From Dichetophora obliterata (taxonomy: Eukaryota > Arthropoda > Insecta > Diptera > Sciomyzidae): DNA of 64,000 nucleotides. Positions 38,411-50,565 of this stretch are shown here, one piece after another. The notes under the pieces are model-generated. The model saw only the letters and a list, made by a program, of their open reading frames with translations. It searched no databases and had not been told where the DNA came from. Both the position numbers and the translations under genes were made by a program. The number at the start of each line of letters is the position of its first letter. Position 1 is the stretch's first letter. Location of the stretch: the NCBI GenBank assembly GCA_963920525.1, contig OY986436.1, positions 6,746,501 through 6,810,500 on the forward strand, given 5' to 3'.

Positions 38411-39130
38411 AAATAAATAAATAAAAATACTTTTAAATAATCGACTCGAAAGTTTTGAAAAATTGCATTTTTGTATGAAGAATTGGAATTGAACAAGGAA
38501 ACTTTTACAAATAGGTTAGAAAACTAATAAGAAATAGCCAAAATCTCTTTAGTGGTTGTTGGCAATGCATTGAGTTATGAATTCTGCCTAAAAAAATTAA
38601 TTTTTTTTAGCTCATGTGGCTTTTCACGTTATTACAATAAGCCCTTCATATATGAATTCTATATACTTCTCCCCTAAAAATAATCATCAAAAAATTTTAA
38701 TAAATAATTTTTTGTATTGAATTGCTGTATGGAAACTGAAAATATTTATATCAGCATGATTTTCGGTGGCCGATTTTTTTCTTGACCGATTTGACAAGGA
38801 GTGTCGCCTATAAAACAACTTGTAAAGTTTAACAATGACGCTTCGCAACAACTCGCTGAGGAACCCTAAAAGCGATTCGTTTGCCACTCTTGTCGAATCG
38901 CTTAAGACGCTTTTCGGTGATTCGCTAACGATTCTTCCCAGCGAATCGCTTTTATGACCTCAGCTGCTTACATTTGGCGATATCCGGATGACTCCCAAAT
39001 GAGCTCGCCCGCGACTGTCTCATCTCTCAAGCGATTCGCCGGCGATTCTGAAGCGATTGAAAATGTTTGCAGGGTAAATGATTGTTTTTTAAATTGGCAT
39101 TTATTTACATCTGTAGTATTGGCTCCTTAA

Positions 39131-39777
39131 CCCTGCAAACATTTCCAATCGCCTCAGAGTCGCCAGTGAATCACTTGGAAGATGAGACAATCGCCGGCGA
39201 TTTCAATATGAAAAGAAAAAAATCACTACTTAGAAAAACAACTAGAATTTGTATTTAAAATCAAGTATGATTTTAACTATCAAACATTTAGAATTTGTAT
39301 TTAAATCATATAAAATCAACATAATTTATTAAAATATTTTGATGATTATTTTTAGGGAAGAAGTATATATATAGAAAAGCCTGCTTCATATTCCAACGAT
39401 AGATTTTTAAAATTTTCGTTTTTAAAAAAAATCGCCGAAATGAGCGAAGGTAGATTTTGCAGATTTTTCTTGAAGCGTGCATTTATCGCTTGGGCAATCG
39501 AAAAGCGATCCATCGTCCAACGATCGCCGGAATGAGCGAAGGAAGATTTTGAACATTTTTCTCGAATCGCGCATTCATCGCTAGGACAATCGAAAAGCGA
39601 TCCATCTTCCAACGATAGCCGAAATGAGCTAAGTAAGATTTTGAATATTTTTCTTCTATGGCGCGTTCTTCGCTTGAGAGATCGAAAAGCGATTCATCTT
39701 CCAAAGAACCCTTGGGCGAATCACAAGTGCTTCGCCAATTAACTTCTCTTCCAATCGTCTTCCAATTGTTTACAGGG
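39131..39777. mobile_element. 647-bp element with CCCTGCAAACATTT ends and GCGATT arrays
   Basis: Left CCCTGCAAACATTTCCAATC and right, reverse-complemented, CCCTGTAAACAATTGGAAGA. The right arm (about 39400-39770) carries units of about 90 bp containing CGATC or AATCG words, ATGAGCGAAGG and TCATCTTCCAA, and is an inverted match of 36940-37210. A fragment of the 321-bp MITE arm is inserted at about 39240-39325. Frames through the repeats (39352-39612, 39483-39842) are repeat translation only. Confidence 0.65.
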
Positions 39778-41863
39778 AAAGTTCTACTTTTTTCTTTGTT
39801 TGGGCGACAAATGTGAGCATTTCTTATGTGGTCATAATCCATGGTCGGGAAACATTATAGTATGTATTTTCAAAACAAAATGAGAACTGTATTTAGTGAT
39901 TCGAATCATATAGTTCTTGTTGTTTTGTATGCTTTAGTGACTAATTCTTATTTATTTTCACTTTTTTATTTTGCCTTTATAGGGTAGACGATTAGTGATT
40001 TTTTTAAAATTAATACCTAGTTGACCCAAAAAATATTTATTTTTGTAAAAATTACATATCAAAATAAAGCAGGCTTCTCTCAAACCTTTTCCAAATATTT
40101 TCCATCTCCAGAATTTGTTCTACCATGAGAAATTTCACATCAGATTGAGGTAAATACCCTTTTTCCTCACGGTATTTTATCTTGCCAGCAAGTCAAAAAC
40201 ACAAAGGAAAGAACAGCACAGCATCAAAGAAAGAACAGCATAGAAGAAAAACTTGCCAGACTTGCCTGCACCGCACACTTGCTGGCAAGAAAACTTTCCA
40301 TGTGGAAAAGTTGTAAAAGCATTCACAATTACCTCGAACACAACCTGTCCGAAAAGTATGTTGACAGTATGTTGACTATTTGAAGGCCGATGAAAATTCA
40401 TTTTAACTTGGTAAAGTATTAAAAGAAAATTTATGATAACTTAAGCAAATATTTTCAAAACTCTTCAAAAAATGTAGGGGATCACCAAAATAAAAATTCT
40501 TTTTAGAGATCGCATTAAATCATAAATACATATAAATAAGAATAATAAGTTTTTGACGAATGCCGATAGCCCCAGCTGCTAGTGCTTAAGAATTTATAGT
40601 AGATTAAGCTTATAATAAATATTTAATAAAAAAAAATTCTTTTTCACGATATAATAAAAAGTTTATAAAAGTTTACAGTTCAACAAAAAGTTCATGCACA
40701 AATACAGTTGAAACTTTCCTAATCTAGTATTTGAAATTTCCATTTTTTTTTTAATGAACCAAATATTAGATAAAGTTTTATTGAATGTAACAATGTTTGT
40801 TTTTTAAATTAAGTAAGTAAGTTAGTATTTTTTGTAATCAATCATTTGTTTTCCAGTTATTAAAAGCTAAGCCATAAAATTTCATACACAAAAACTATCG
40901 TTTTAAAGTCAAAAACTCAAGTTCAAAATTGTTTTATTGGTTAATAATTAAAGTGATAAAATTATATTTTATTTAAACTTATACATTTTTTTATGCGAAT
41001 TTCGTTTGGATCAGAGCAAAGTCCTGATTTAGTTTCTTTTCAAAATAAAGAAATAAAGAAGCACAATTTAACAAATTGTACAAACACCCAGATTTGAGTT
41101 TATATTCAATATTAAGTGTTTTTCCGTGATATTTGAAATACTTCGCTTTTCGTGTAATTCATCGAAGCTATACAGATGTCACAACTGTCTGTAAAATAGT
41201 TTATTTTTTCATGTATTATTCGATCCTCTTTAGTATTTTTAGATTTGAGATTTTCTGTTATTTTCTTAACATTAAATCGATCGTTTTTTGTACTGAAGTA
41301 AGGGTCAAAAAACTGCACCGATTTACAGTGAATCGTGTAGACCATGCTAGCTGGACAAAATTGTTTTTCCCACTTTGAGAAATTAACTGTACAAGTTGAT
41401 GAGTAATGATCTAAAAGAGATGGTATTAAGATCTTTTTTTTTTGTCATTGGAAGATAAGTATTGAGTAATAAGCAGTGTAAAACAGCTATTTAGTTTTAA
41501 TAATTTTATTTTGATTATCAGTTGAAATTAGTGTAGTTTTTAAGACGCAAGTAAATTTTTCTACAATATTTTTTTTTTAAATGTTTGCAATGAAATTTCA
41601 AGTGGAAGGTATGATATATATAATCTTATTGAAAACAAGTGTGAAAATGGATACATATTTTGGAAATTTTCAAAACTGTCAGTAGAGCTATTTCTGCGCT
41701 ATTTGTTTGTATTTTTAAACTTCCAGAAGGTGGGACTTATTTGACACCGCTTGACACCAGGCTGATTTTTCAGTATATGTTGAATATGTGTTTATTCATT
41801 ATTTTAAAACTGATTTGGGGTAACGCCTACGCTTGCTTCTATTTTATTTCCTTCTTTTTTTAG
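39778..41863. other. AT-rich sequence without supported features
   Basis: No paired repeats were found. Frames near 40177-40401 and 41133-41378 show no family signature. Confidence 0.5.
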
Positions 41864-42117
41864 AGTACACATTCTCCATCACTAAATGGGAATTGTATGA
41901 AATGTGGTGCAAATTATTGAAGAACGAAAGAAACGAAAATCTATTTAAGTTCGTTGAGTCAAAATTGTATCTTGTCAATGCTGATAAGGAGTCTAAAAGA
42001 TCCATTAATAATAAACTCACAAGTTTTTCTAGCAAAATACTAATAAAGTGGCGGCGCGCTTGCGGAAACAGGAAGGAACGTTTGATAGAAAAATTTTCGG
42101 AACTTTTGAAGGAAGAA
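41864..42117 (+). pseudogene. Exon-like coding remnant, unidentified
   Basis: A T-rich tract ending CTTTTTTTAG precedes it and GAAGAA|GTAATC follows, so it looks like an internal exon. The 84-codon reading includes EYTFSITKWELYEMWCKL, FKFVESKLYLVNADKE and ILIKWRRACGNRKERL, amphipathic and charged with none of the poly-Lys/Asn/Phe bias of AT-driven frames. Such K-W-R-x-x-x-x-N-R helices occur in some transposon-derived insect proteins, but I do not recognise the family. No continuing exon was firmly found; the frame at 42236-42448 is a weak candidate. Confidence 0.4.
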
Positions 42118-43593
42118 GTAATCTGCATTGTTTTATATAGTTTTTGTTTTTATTTCATGAGCTTAATTTTAATTTTGTAAAGAATTATAGAAAAATAAAA
42201 TTCATTTTTACTGAATTAGGTTCCTTCTTTTTTTTTTGTTAAGACTTCGTGTAACAATGTTTTATATTGTAAATGGGCAAATTATGTTAAGTGAGGTTTT
42301 AGGCAAACAATTTTTTGAAAAGAAAGTGTTTTTAATTGATTATTGTTGTAGAACTATTCAAGAATACGTAAAAAATATATACTGTCCCGCTAATAATACA
42401 GATTCTGCGCTTCGGCGCTTAAGACCCGGTGCGCCAGAGTACCTTTAACTAACCAGAGTATCTGTAAATGCGTTTTTCTCGAAACATACAAATAATTAAA
42501 AAATAACAAATAATTTTCCGTATTTTCATTCAATTTTGGTAAAAAATGTGCATTGAAGAGTCCATTTTCGAATGCATATTTCTTTTTTATTTGTTCTGAC
42601 GATCTGGAGCCAAGCCATGATGTGGACCGCTTTTCGCAGTTTTTTAAGAACACCAACTTTAGCGCCATCTTTATGTACAAAAAATACAAGTTAAAAAAAA
42701 AGAAAACATTTGTTTAACATACATTTGTTAGTACTTTTTCAGAAAATATCTTCTTAAGTATGCCTTCATTTCACGCTTGCTCTTATTTAACACAAATTAA
42801 AAGAATTTTATAGCTACCGCTATGATAACCAAAAGTTTTACGTATAAAAATAACCATATCAAACAGAGGCACGGTAGGCACAGATGTCATATAAAGCACA
42901 CATTAACTGTGGGAGGTATCTGAGTTTAGAATGTGCCACAAGCTAAAATATTTAGACATTAAAATAATCGCAATGAAAAAATTCAAGCAAATAATTTTGT
43001 TAGCTAGCATGTTCTACATGATTCACTGTGCGATTATATGACAATACTAAATATTTCATATTCTGAACCAATCTTTCAATTTAGTTAGTTATGTCTCGTG
43101 TCATAAGCTTACTTAAAACCATTTGTTACGGAATTTTTCCCTTAAGTGTATGCAATATTACAGCTTCTTATTTGGTTTTAATTAGGAAGTTTGCATCTTA
43201 AGAGCCCTGCCAGAGGTCAAATGCCGTTTTTCCGTTTATTTTCAATTCAACTTTGAGTAAAGTTAAATGTTGTTTTCATTGAAAATCATAAAAATGCAAT
43301 TATATTTTTTAATTTATCGACATCGATTACCGCTGCTAAGATTTTATTAACTTTTAATGGGCCATAATTATTAATTAAAGAATATATAATTGGCTGTTTC
43401 AAGAATAAAGTTACTATAAAATATTAGTTTATTTACAACAACAATGTTGATTAACTGCACATCGTAGGGTAATAAAAATAAGAAATCACATTACTTCGAT
43501 AATGACAGGATTGAGTTGTTTAGAGGTTAGTGATTGGTGGTTTTCACAATGTCAGTTTTATGAAGACAATAAACTTAATCACTTTTAATATTA
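42118..43593. other. No recognised feature
   Basis: AT-rich sequence with short weak frames (42236-42448 plus, 42390-42689 minus). Confidence 0.45.
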
Positions 43594-43844
43594 ACTAAAT
43601 AAAAAAAAATAAAGAAAATTGGCCGTGTACGGACTTTGACCGAGCTTCTATTGATCAATTGTGTTGTGAGTGACATTAAATGTTTGAAAACAAATGATCG
43701 ACAGCTGAACCTACGAGTTTTATACCGACACCGAATGGCTTATGTTCTCTAGAAACTTTACAAAGTGATTTTTACTCTCTGAGGTTTAACTGTCTGTCTC
43801 TCATTAATTCAATTGAAAGGCATTTTGTCTGAGCTGGGGTTTGA
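43594..43844 (-). mobile_element. SINE copy lacking its tRNA head
   Basis: Matches the body of the SINE at 32904-33234 (GACTTTGACCGAGCTTCTAT, TTGATCAATTGTGTTGTG, TTTTTACTCTCTGAGGTTT, TTTTGTCTGAGCTGGG) with the same distal A-rich tract. It ends inside the B-box region, so the Pol III promoter is lost. Confidence 0.8.
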
Positions 43845-45009
43845 ATAAAATAGAGCAGCGCTCTAGATCAACGCCCACGGGAATGCAGTTATTGTCAATG
43901 ATAGAAAAACTGCAACGCGTTGACATTTTTCATTGGACTGACAACAACTGATCATAGAAAATGACATACTTAGTGAAAACCAAGCGTTAGTGTAAGATTG
44001 AAGTAAGTTATTTTATAAATTTTTTTTTAACTAATGTCAACCATATGAATTACTTTGTGCTTCACTGGAATTTGGTTGGTGCGTATGGAGCTTTTTTAAT
44101 TTCTGCGCACCATATATCAAAAGCTCCTTTGAAAAACTGCAACGCACGCGACTACGTATGGTCATTTCCGTTAAAAAAAGTATTTTTTCGAATTAACTTA
44201 AACTTAAGTTTTAAACAATTAATAAAAAATTTAAGATCTTTTGACCGAATGCCACTTTAAAACTTAACGCTCAAACGGACGAAAACTATCTGTTTGGAAA
44301 AATATTTACAACACTCGAATGTGTCATTTAAACATGGAACTGCAATTGAAAAACAAATAGTAAATTAAATAATTACGCATTTTTTTTTAATTTGACACTT
44401 TATATGCAAAGTGTGCGAAAAAATATGAACTCGACTGTGAGTCAACAAAAATACACTTCCTGAAAAAATTAATATGAAAATAGCTACATTTGTCTGAAGA
44501 ATTTTTGAGGTAACGCTGGAGGTGTAGTTGGAGGTGGGAGCATGTGAATAGTCAGGAAATCCAACAACAAACAAGTATTTAAATTTTTAATATACATTGA
44601 AATTTTTATTTCATTAACGTTTTGTTCAGCCATAAACAAAAATCTGCGTATTAGATTAAATATTTCCATTTCCTGATTCTAAAATTTGTGTAAAGAAAGC
44701 GTGAGAAAAATGGTTGGTTACATTTTTTTTTGTAACCAGCGCCAGTTTGTCTACAAATATTTGGCTTGTGCCAGCAGCCGATCACGCAAAGTCCAAGCTT
44801 TTTTTTGATATTGTTGCTATTGTTGTTGTTTGCATGCAAATTAGCAGAATTTGACACTTTAGAAGCAGAAGGCAAAAGCATATAAAAGAAGAATATACTA
44901 TGTGCCACTTTGTAGAAGTACGTGTCAAAAAGACCCTGTGGTAAATGGAAGCATGACAAAACCATGATTTTTTTTTTCTTAACCCTTTGAGAAGGACAAG
45001 CAAACCGCT
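43845..45009. other. No supported gene
   Basis: The word AAAACTGCAACGC occurs at about 43907 and 44134 in otherwise unrelated contexts. Short minus-strand frames at 44365-45003 show only composition bias. Confidence 0.45.
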
Positions 45010-46100
45010 GTAAATTTAAAAATTTTTTTTTGTGGAATTCAAGCCGATGGCATATTTATATACAAAAGTGAAATAAAAAAATTTAAAATTTTTTTACTGT
45101 ACACATTTTTTGCATATCTGAACAGGCATAACTGACTACGCCCATTTTTGGTTCATTTTCCGAAAGTAACTATATGCACTAATTTACCAAATTTTAGTCT
45201 AAAACGACCGAAACAGTTTAAAATATACCATTTTTATTGATTTGTGGGCGGAAAAGGGGGGTTTGGCAAAATTTTCCAAAACTATCTCGTAGGCGAAACA
45301 AATCGGCTGCCAAAATTTCAGCCCAATCGGCCCAGTAGTCAGTTTATGATTTATGAAAAAGTGGGCGTTGATATAGAGCAACCACGCCTAGTTTACTACT
45401 GTTCTCGAATGTAACCAAACAAACTAAATTACCAAATTTAAGTGATATACGACCAAAATTGTCTTAAATAAAGTATTTTTATTGATTTGTGTGATGTAAA
45501 AGAGGACGTGGACACTCACTTTTAATACAGTTTTAAACAATAACTAAATACCAAAAATTCAGACTGAACTACCAAATATTAGTCTAATGCGATCAAAACC
45601 GTCCGAAATATAGCATTTATATTGATTTGTGGGCTGTAAAAGAGGGCGTGGACACTCACTTTTAAACAATAACTAAATACAAAAGGGGGTGTGGTTTTTT
45701 TTAAACCGAGATATTAACAGATATTGTAAATTTAGTTGCTTTAGGTGTTACCGTTCCTGAGATTTTAAGAGATACCGCACGAACGATTTTATGTATATAG
45801 AATTGCGGTAAAAGTAGGTGTGGCAAAATTTATATATCTAGTGTCCACCACTTGGTCTCATTGCAAATATAAACCAAGTTTCATTATAAAAACATTCACA
45901 ACTCAGAAATTATAATTTCTGAAAATTAGGCGTAGTTATAGTTTGACCACACCCATTTTTTGTTGAATTGTCGATAGTAGCCATACGAACTAAATTAAAA
46001 ATTTTTTAGTCTAATACAACCGAATTCGTCTGAAATATAGCGTTTTTATTAACTTGTGGGCGGAAATAGGGGTGTGGCAATATTTTTTGTGTATTATTCG
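45010..46100. repeat. Degenerate tandem array, about 150-200-bp units
   Basis: Recurring blocks in order: ACTAAATTACCAAATTTTAGTC, then a CGACC(G/A)AAA block, then ATTTTTATTGATTTGTGGGC, GGAAA(A/T)GGGG and a GTGTGGCAAAATTTT or GTGGACACTCACTTTT block. About five diverged units; related to sequences widespread as dispersed repeats in flies. Non-coding. Confidence 0.7.
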
Positions 46101-46227
46101 TGATATTAGACTTGACAACAAACATAGTAAATTTGATGCCCTTAGGTCAATTGTTGCCAATTCTTGAAAAAGGTAGTAACATTTGGCAAGAAAACAATCT
46201 ACCCAAACAAATCAGGGGTCAGCTAGA

Positions 46228-46300
46228 GTAGATTGGCAGATGGTTACTTGAATAGAATGGCACTTGACAAAAACAAAATGTACGACATTTGCCAATCTAC
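46228..46300. repeat. 15-bp inverted repeat GTAGATTGGCA(G/A)ATG
   Basis: Arms 46228-46242 and 46286-46300 pair at 14 of 15 positions around a 43-bp loop. A GTGAATACCCCTA word at 46318 resembles the end of the 30084-30626 element, so this may be the remnant of a related element. Confidence 0.6.
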
Positions 46301-46879
46301 CCAACTACCCAAGTCAGTGTGAATACCCCTAATATATTTAAAATCACGAAAACTGAAGGAAAATGGCGGTTGTTCCATATGAAAATCAAAAGCAAGGAAA
46401 CTAAGATCATGCTTGGAAAAATTCGTTGCTGTGACAGTTGATTGTAAAGTAGTACTTTGGATAGCTTATTTACAAAGAATAGATCTATGTCATTATCGAC
46501 AAATTTTTCCAAACGGGTGGTGCTGCTGAACTATGTTTACCAGCGATGCCCACGAAAATTATTTGAAGAGTGCAAAAACAACAACAACAAAAATCAACAG
46601 CATCAAAAAACTTTTAAAATCTGGATGCAATGACGAATTACCAATAACACGAGTGCTGGCAGAGTCCGCGACAGCGAACTTATGTAAGAATATTGAATCA
46701 AGTACTTTCAATTGTTTCAGTGTTTTGCTAGTCAGAATACATTCTGATTTGCCCAGCTTTAACCGCGTGGAGGTTTTCAGATATCCTTTTTTATTTGTTG
46801 CATTATAGTTTTGAATTTTTTGTTTTTTATGTTTTTTTACTTTCTTTATTATGTTTTTTTTTTGTGAATTTTTTATTAT

Positions 46880-47142
46880 CAGCCCTATTCTAGAAAATTA
46901 ACAAATTGTTAACCAGTATTCTGAATATTTCAATGTGTTTGTTGTAGTTTTTTGATTTCAAAACGAAATTTGAAACTCATAAATAATGAATTTTGATAAA
47001 AATTGTCAACTGCTCTTAAGTTATTGACAATTTCATTCAAAAATTTTGTTTTTTGTGCTTCAAATTTTGTTTTAAATTCAACAAACATATAGAAATATAA
47101 AAAATACTGGTTAACAAATGTTAATTTGCCAGCTTAGGGCTG
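46880..47142. mobile_element. 263-bp MITE with CAGCCCTA ends
   Basis: Left CAGCCCTATTCTAGAAAATT and right, reverse-complemented, CAGCCCTAAGCTGGCAAATT continue to match through GTTAACCAGTATT: about 40-bp inverted repeats. TAT flanks both sides. Non-coding. Confidence 0.8.
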
Positions 47143-47653
47143 TATATTTATCATACATTTTTTTCATTTTTTTATCTTATAAAAATTTTTATTTGCTATA
47201 TAAATATAAAAATATAAAAAATGAAGTTAAAATTTTTTATATTTTTTTTATTATCTTTCTTTTTTATTATTAACTAAACTGTTATGTTATTAAGACTAAA
47301 ATGTTTTTAATCTTTTATTATCTATGAAAAAATAGGTAAACTCCCGGTTTTCCGCAAATTATTTTCTTGCCATTTTTCAAGAGTATAATAACCGCTATAA
47401 ACATAATTTATTCTGATGCAATATAAAAAGTACCCACCTGCAAATATTCAATAACTTTTTCTCAATGTGTATTCGCACAATGAAAAATATAAAGAATACG
47501 ACTCATGCTGTTAATGTTTGCAATGCAAAAAAAAGCTTCGCTTCAAAAACAGTGCAAAACAGCGGCGACCGATGGTGCCAAAGAACAAAAACAACAACGT
47601 GCAAACGCAGAACAACTATCGATGGTTCGAAAGAACAAAAACAATAACATTAA

Positions 47654-47817
47654 GGGAGCGTTTATAGTGCCGACTTACGACCGAACCGAGCCGACCTGAA
47701 ACTCAAAAATCCATTGGGGCAAAAGAGATGCATGACTTGCGTTCTCTATTGCTCACATGCGTTTTTGAGTTTCAGCTCAGCTCGGCAAAGCAACAAGTCG
47801 CCACTATAAATGAGCCC
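47654..47817. mobile_element. 164-bp PIF/Harbinger-like MITE, TAA-flanked
   Basis: Left GGGAGCGTTTATAGTGCCGA and right, reverse-complemented, GGGCTCATTTATAGTGGCGA match imperfectly for about 55 bp to CTGAAACTCAAAAA. TAA occurs directly on both sides (47651-47653 and 47818-47820). A GGG-type end with a TWA duplication fits PIF/Harbinger. Confidence 0.8.
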
Positions 47818-49174
47818 TAAGAAGCGAGGTTGAAATTGCAAACTGAATTCGGCGAATTACAACAATCATGATAATATTGAAGTTGTTGTAAAAGAGTGGA
47901 AAGAGTTAGGCGCTGGGCATAGCTGATGTATACTAATCTCTCTGCTCTCAAAGCTTGCTACGGTTGCTTTTTTCTGAAAGGTGCCACGATCACGTGATTT
48001 GTATTTTTGTTGCTAGCCTTAATATGTGTTAAAAAATCCAGCTATAAGGTTATAATTTTGCATTATTAAAACTCACGATTTTTATTAGCTCATCAGCGTA
48101 AATGACAAATGATGGCAAAAATATTCACAAAAATGCCAGTCATGCTCAATCATCATATATTTGACGCTCCGAAACTGTCTGAATCTTTGACTTTCATTCT
48201 TCAGAACAACGACATTCTTTTTAAAGCAAAAATTAAAGCATTCAAATATTGACAAATAACTACGCAAAAATAACTGTCACAGCATCAGATTTCATCAGAG
48301 CTCATAATTGGTAAATCCCAAAAGTTGTTATTGATTTCATTTTTATTTATCAAAAAAAGCACTTTAAACTATTCAACCATGTCAATGATTCATTATTACT
48401 CTATAAATTATGTGAGTTGATAACACAACAAAAAGTAATAATTCAAAAAACGCTAATAGCATTCGATTGTAATATATTTTATGCATAGATATTTTAGCAA
48501 ACAAATATATTTAAGTACTAATACATATGCTAAACTGATTTTAATGTCGAACTTAGTAAAAATAATGCAAACTAAGAAACTAGTTGAAATTTATAAAAAA
48601 CTGAAAAATTATAAAACTAGTTTAGCGGTTTTTTCCCAAAAACTAGCATCGTCTTTAAACATTATCTAAAAAAAATAAAAAAATAAAAAAAAAATAAAAA
48701 ATAGAAAAATAGCAAAAACTAAAAAAAATGTACAAAACATTTCCGTCTTGTTGATTTAATTATTTTCAAACTAACTGTGGTAATTTGCAGAAATTCATGA
48801 CAAAACATAATTGCTCTTGAAAAAAGCTTGTTTCTATCAAAGCTATTAATAGAATTTTATTCTTTACGCTTGTGTGACCATTGAACCCTCTGCTTCTCGT
48901 ATGTTCGATGACCCGGCAAAAAGCCAACATTTTTGAGTTATAACAAGATCAGAAAAAATATTTAATAAACACCAAAGTCTTTATTTTAATTAAGCTTACT
49001 TTAAATGTTTTCTGGTCTGAAATAGTTTTTAAAAAAATCCTGTAGTTTTTTAAAAAACCAAATTTTTTTTACTTATTTTTTTTTTGCCCAAAAAGGCTCA
49101 TAAAAAAGGTCGCTAGAGGGTTAAAATATCCTACAAAAATTTTTCTTGTACAATTTTGCTATGTCAAAGACATA
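47818..49174. other. No recognised feature
   Basis: AT-rich sequence. An AAAATAAAAAAATA low-complexity run lies near 48670-48720. Confidence 0.5.
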
Positions 49175-49342
49175 CAGTGAATCAAAAAAGTTTAGGCACA
49201 AAGCTATTAAAAATGTTAGTTTCTTAGTAAAACGTAAGTAAGTAAAGTATTACAGAAAAAATAGTATAAGCATTTAAAAAATAAATTTTTTACTACGTTT
49301 TTACAAGAAGGGATAATTTAATTTCAATTTTATTTACGCCAT

Positions 49343-49695
49343 GCCAGAAGCGAATTGTAGTGGCTGCAGTTGCTCGAAATCCGAAGATTCCATCTATGCA
49401 CTCCATCGATGCCATGAAATGCAGTAACGGTTTAAAAAAATCCTTGATGCTCAAAAAATTCGAAATATACTAAATAAAGCTGGATATCATGGACGAGTTC
49501 CTCGACACAACAAACAAGAAAAACATGTAAGAGATCGCAAAACTCCACGTAAATGAGCCAGATTTACTTTGCAATTACGTTATATTTAGTGCTAAATTCA
49601 AATAAAATGTATTTGGCTCGGAAGGCGCTCAAAAAATATGAAAAAACCTAACAAAGAGCTGCAGAAAAATAATACAATTACACGGTGGCAGCAAT
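49343..49695 (+). pseudogene. Tc1 transposase, N-terminal part
   Basis: One frame reads KRIVVAAVARNPKIPS and a later one ILNKAGYHGRVPRHNKQEKH, the latter matching the L-x-x-AGYxGRVxRxK block after the paired DNA-binding domain of Tc1 transposases. Frames change between these blocks and stops follow (TGA after RKTPRK). The piece ends in GGTGGCAGCAAT at the nested insertion. Confidence 0.85.
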
Positions 49696-50565
49696 CCCAG
49701 CTAGCACAAAAAGGTTGTAAAAGTGTTGCAAAAGAGTTGCCAATACAGATATAAATTGTAATTGTAACTTAATTACAACTGAAAAAGCAGATATTTTACG
49801 CTTATTTTGTAACAACTTAGATTGCAAGTAGGCAAAAAATGTGTTTTAATAATGTTATAAAAGTGTTGTTGCTGCAAGCTCAAGTTGCACGCCACAAGAT
49901 GAAATATACTTGAAACATCCAAAAAGTTTTTATTGTAGTATTCTTACGTTACAATTCAGGTAAAATAACGTGAATGTAACAAATATTTTGTTTTATTGAA
50001 GTTATTTTTTGTTATAATGACAGATTTTTTTAACAAGGAAGTAGTACTGATGGCATAAATATTCCTGATTGAAAAAATAAGTTCTTAAAAAGTTTTAAAG
50101 TGTTTTGCATACACAATTCCTTAACATAATTTTCATTAAACTAGTGATAATTTTTTGGAGTGTATTTTAAAAGACAAATTGGAATGTAATAAAAAGTTGT
50201 GCAATTAAATTGAAAGTATGAAGATTTATACACTAAAATTTTAAAACAAAGGCCATTTTGTCGATGAATGTTCGCGTTTGACCTCTAGAAAACTCACACG
50301 CCACTCAAAAAATAAAAATTTTTAAAATAATTTGGAAATAAGAAATATTTCGAATTTTTAATTTCCGCGTAATTATCTTTAATATATAGCTAAAAACATT
50401 TTTTTTTAGTTTCTAGTGATATATTGCACTGAAAATTCTAAAATAAAATAATGAATACTTAAGAAAATCGTATTTAAATTAAATTTAAATTCCAATCAAA
50501 ATTCATGTTGTAGAAAGAAATCAAATATGGCGAGTTTGAAGTTTTTAGACACTTTTTTCCAAAGT

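Larger units (their letters stand above)
37233..38645. mobile_element. Interrupted copy of the AGGGCTTATTGCAA MITE
   Basis: Left AGGGCTTATTGCAAGAACAT and right, reverse-complemented, AGGGCTTATTGTAATAACGT. Compared with the simple 244-bp copy at 17478-17721, the interior is broken between about 37268 and 38437 by about 1.17 kb of later insertions: a LINE-like 3' tail, the 321-bp MITE and a related fragment. Confidence 0.7.
36924..39074. mobile_element. 2.15-kb element with CCCTGCAAACATTT ends and GCGATT arrays
   Basis: Left CCCTGCAAACATTTGGAAGG and right, reverse-complemented, CCCTGCAAACATTTTCAATC. Both arms are dense in GCGATT or AATCGC words: left arm about 36940-37210 in degenerate units of about 90 bp with CTTCCTTCxCTCATTxCGG; right arm about 38770-39060. 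A second element of the same kind follows at 39131-39777. The middle is filled by a nested MITE (37233-38645) that carries further insertions. No transposase frame seen. Confidence 0.65.

Noticed and set aside
39352..39842. Overlapping 86- and 119-codon minus-strand frames with repeated residues
   Set aside because: They translate the GCGATT-rich DNA repeat units; the repeat continues in several frames without codon preference.
43853..43867. TAGAGCAGCGCTCTA as a regulatory palindrome
   Set aside because: Short imperfect match without context; expected by chance in a window of this size.
44365..45003. Overlapping minus-strand frames of 61-104 codons
   Set aside because: Short, without motifs or compatible splice sites; composition-driven.
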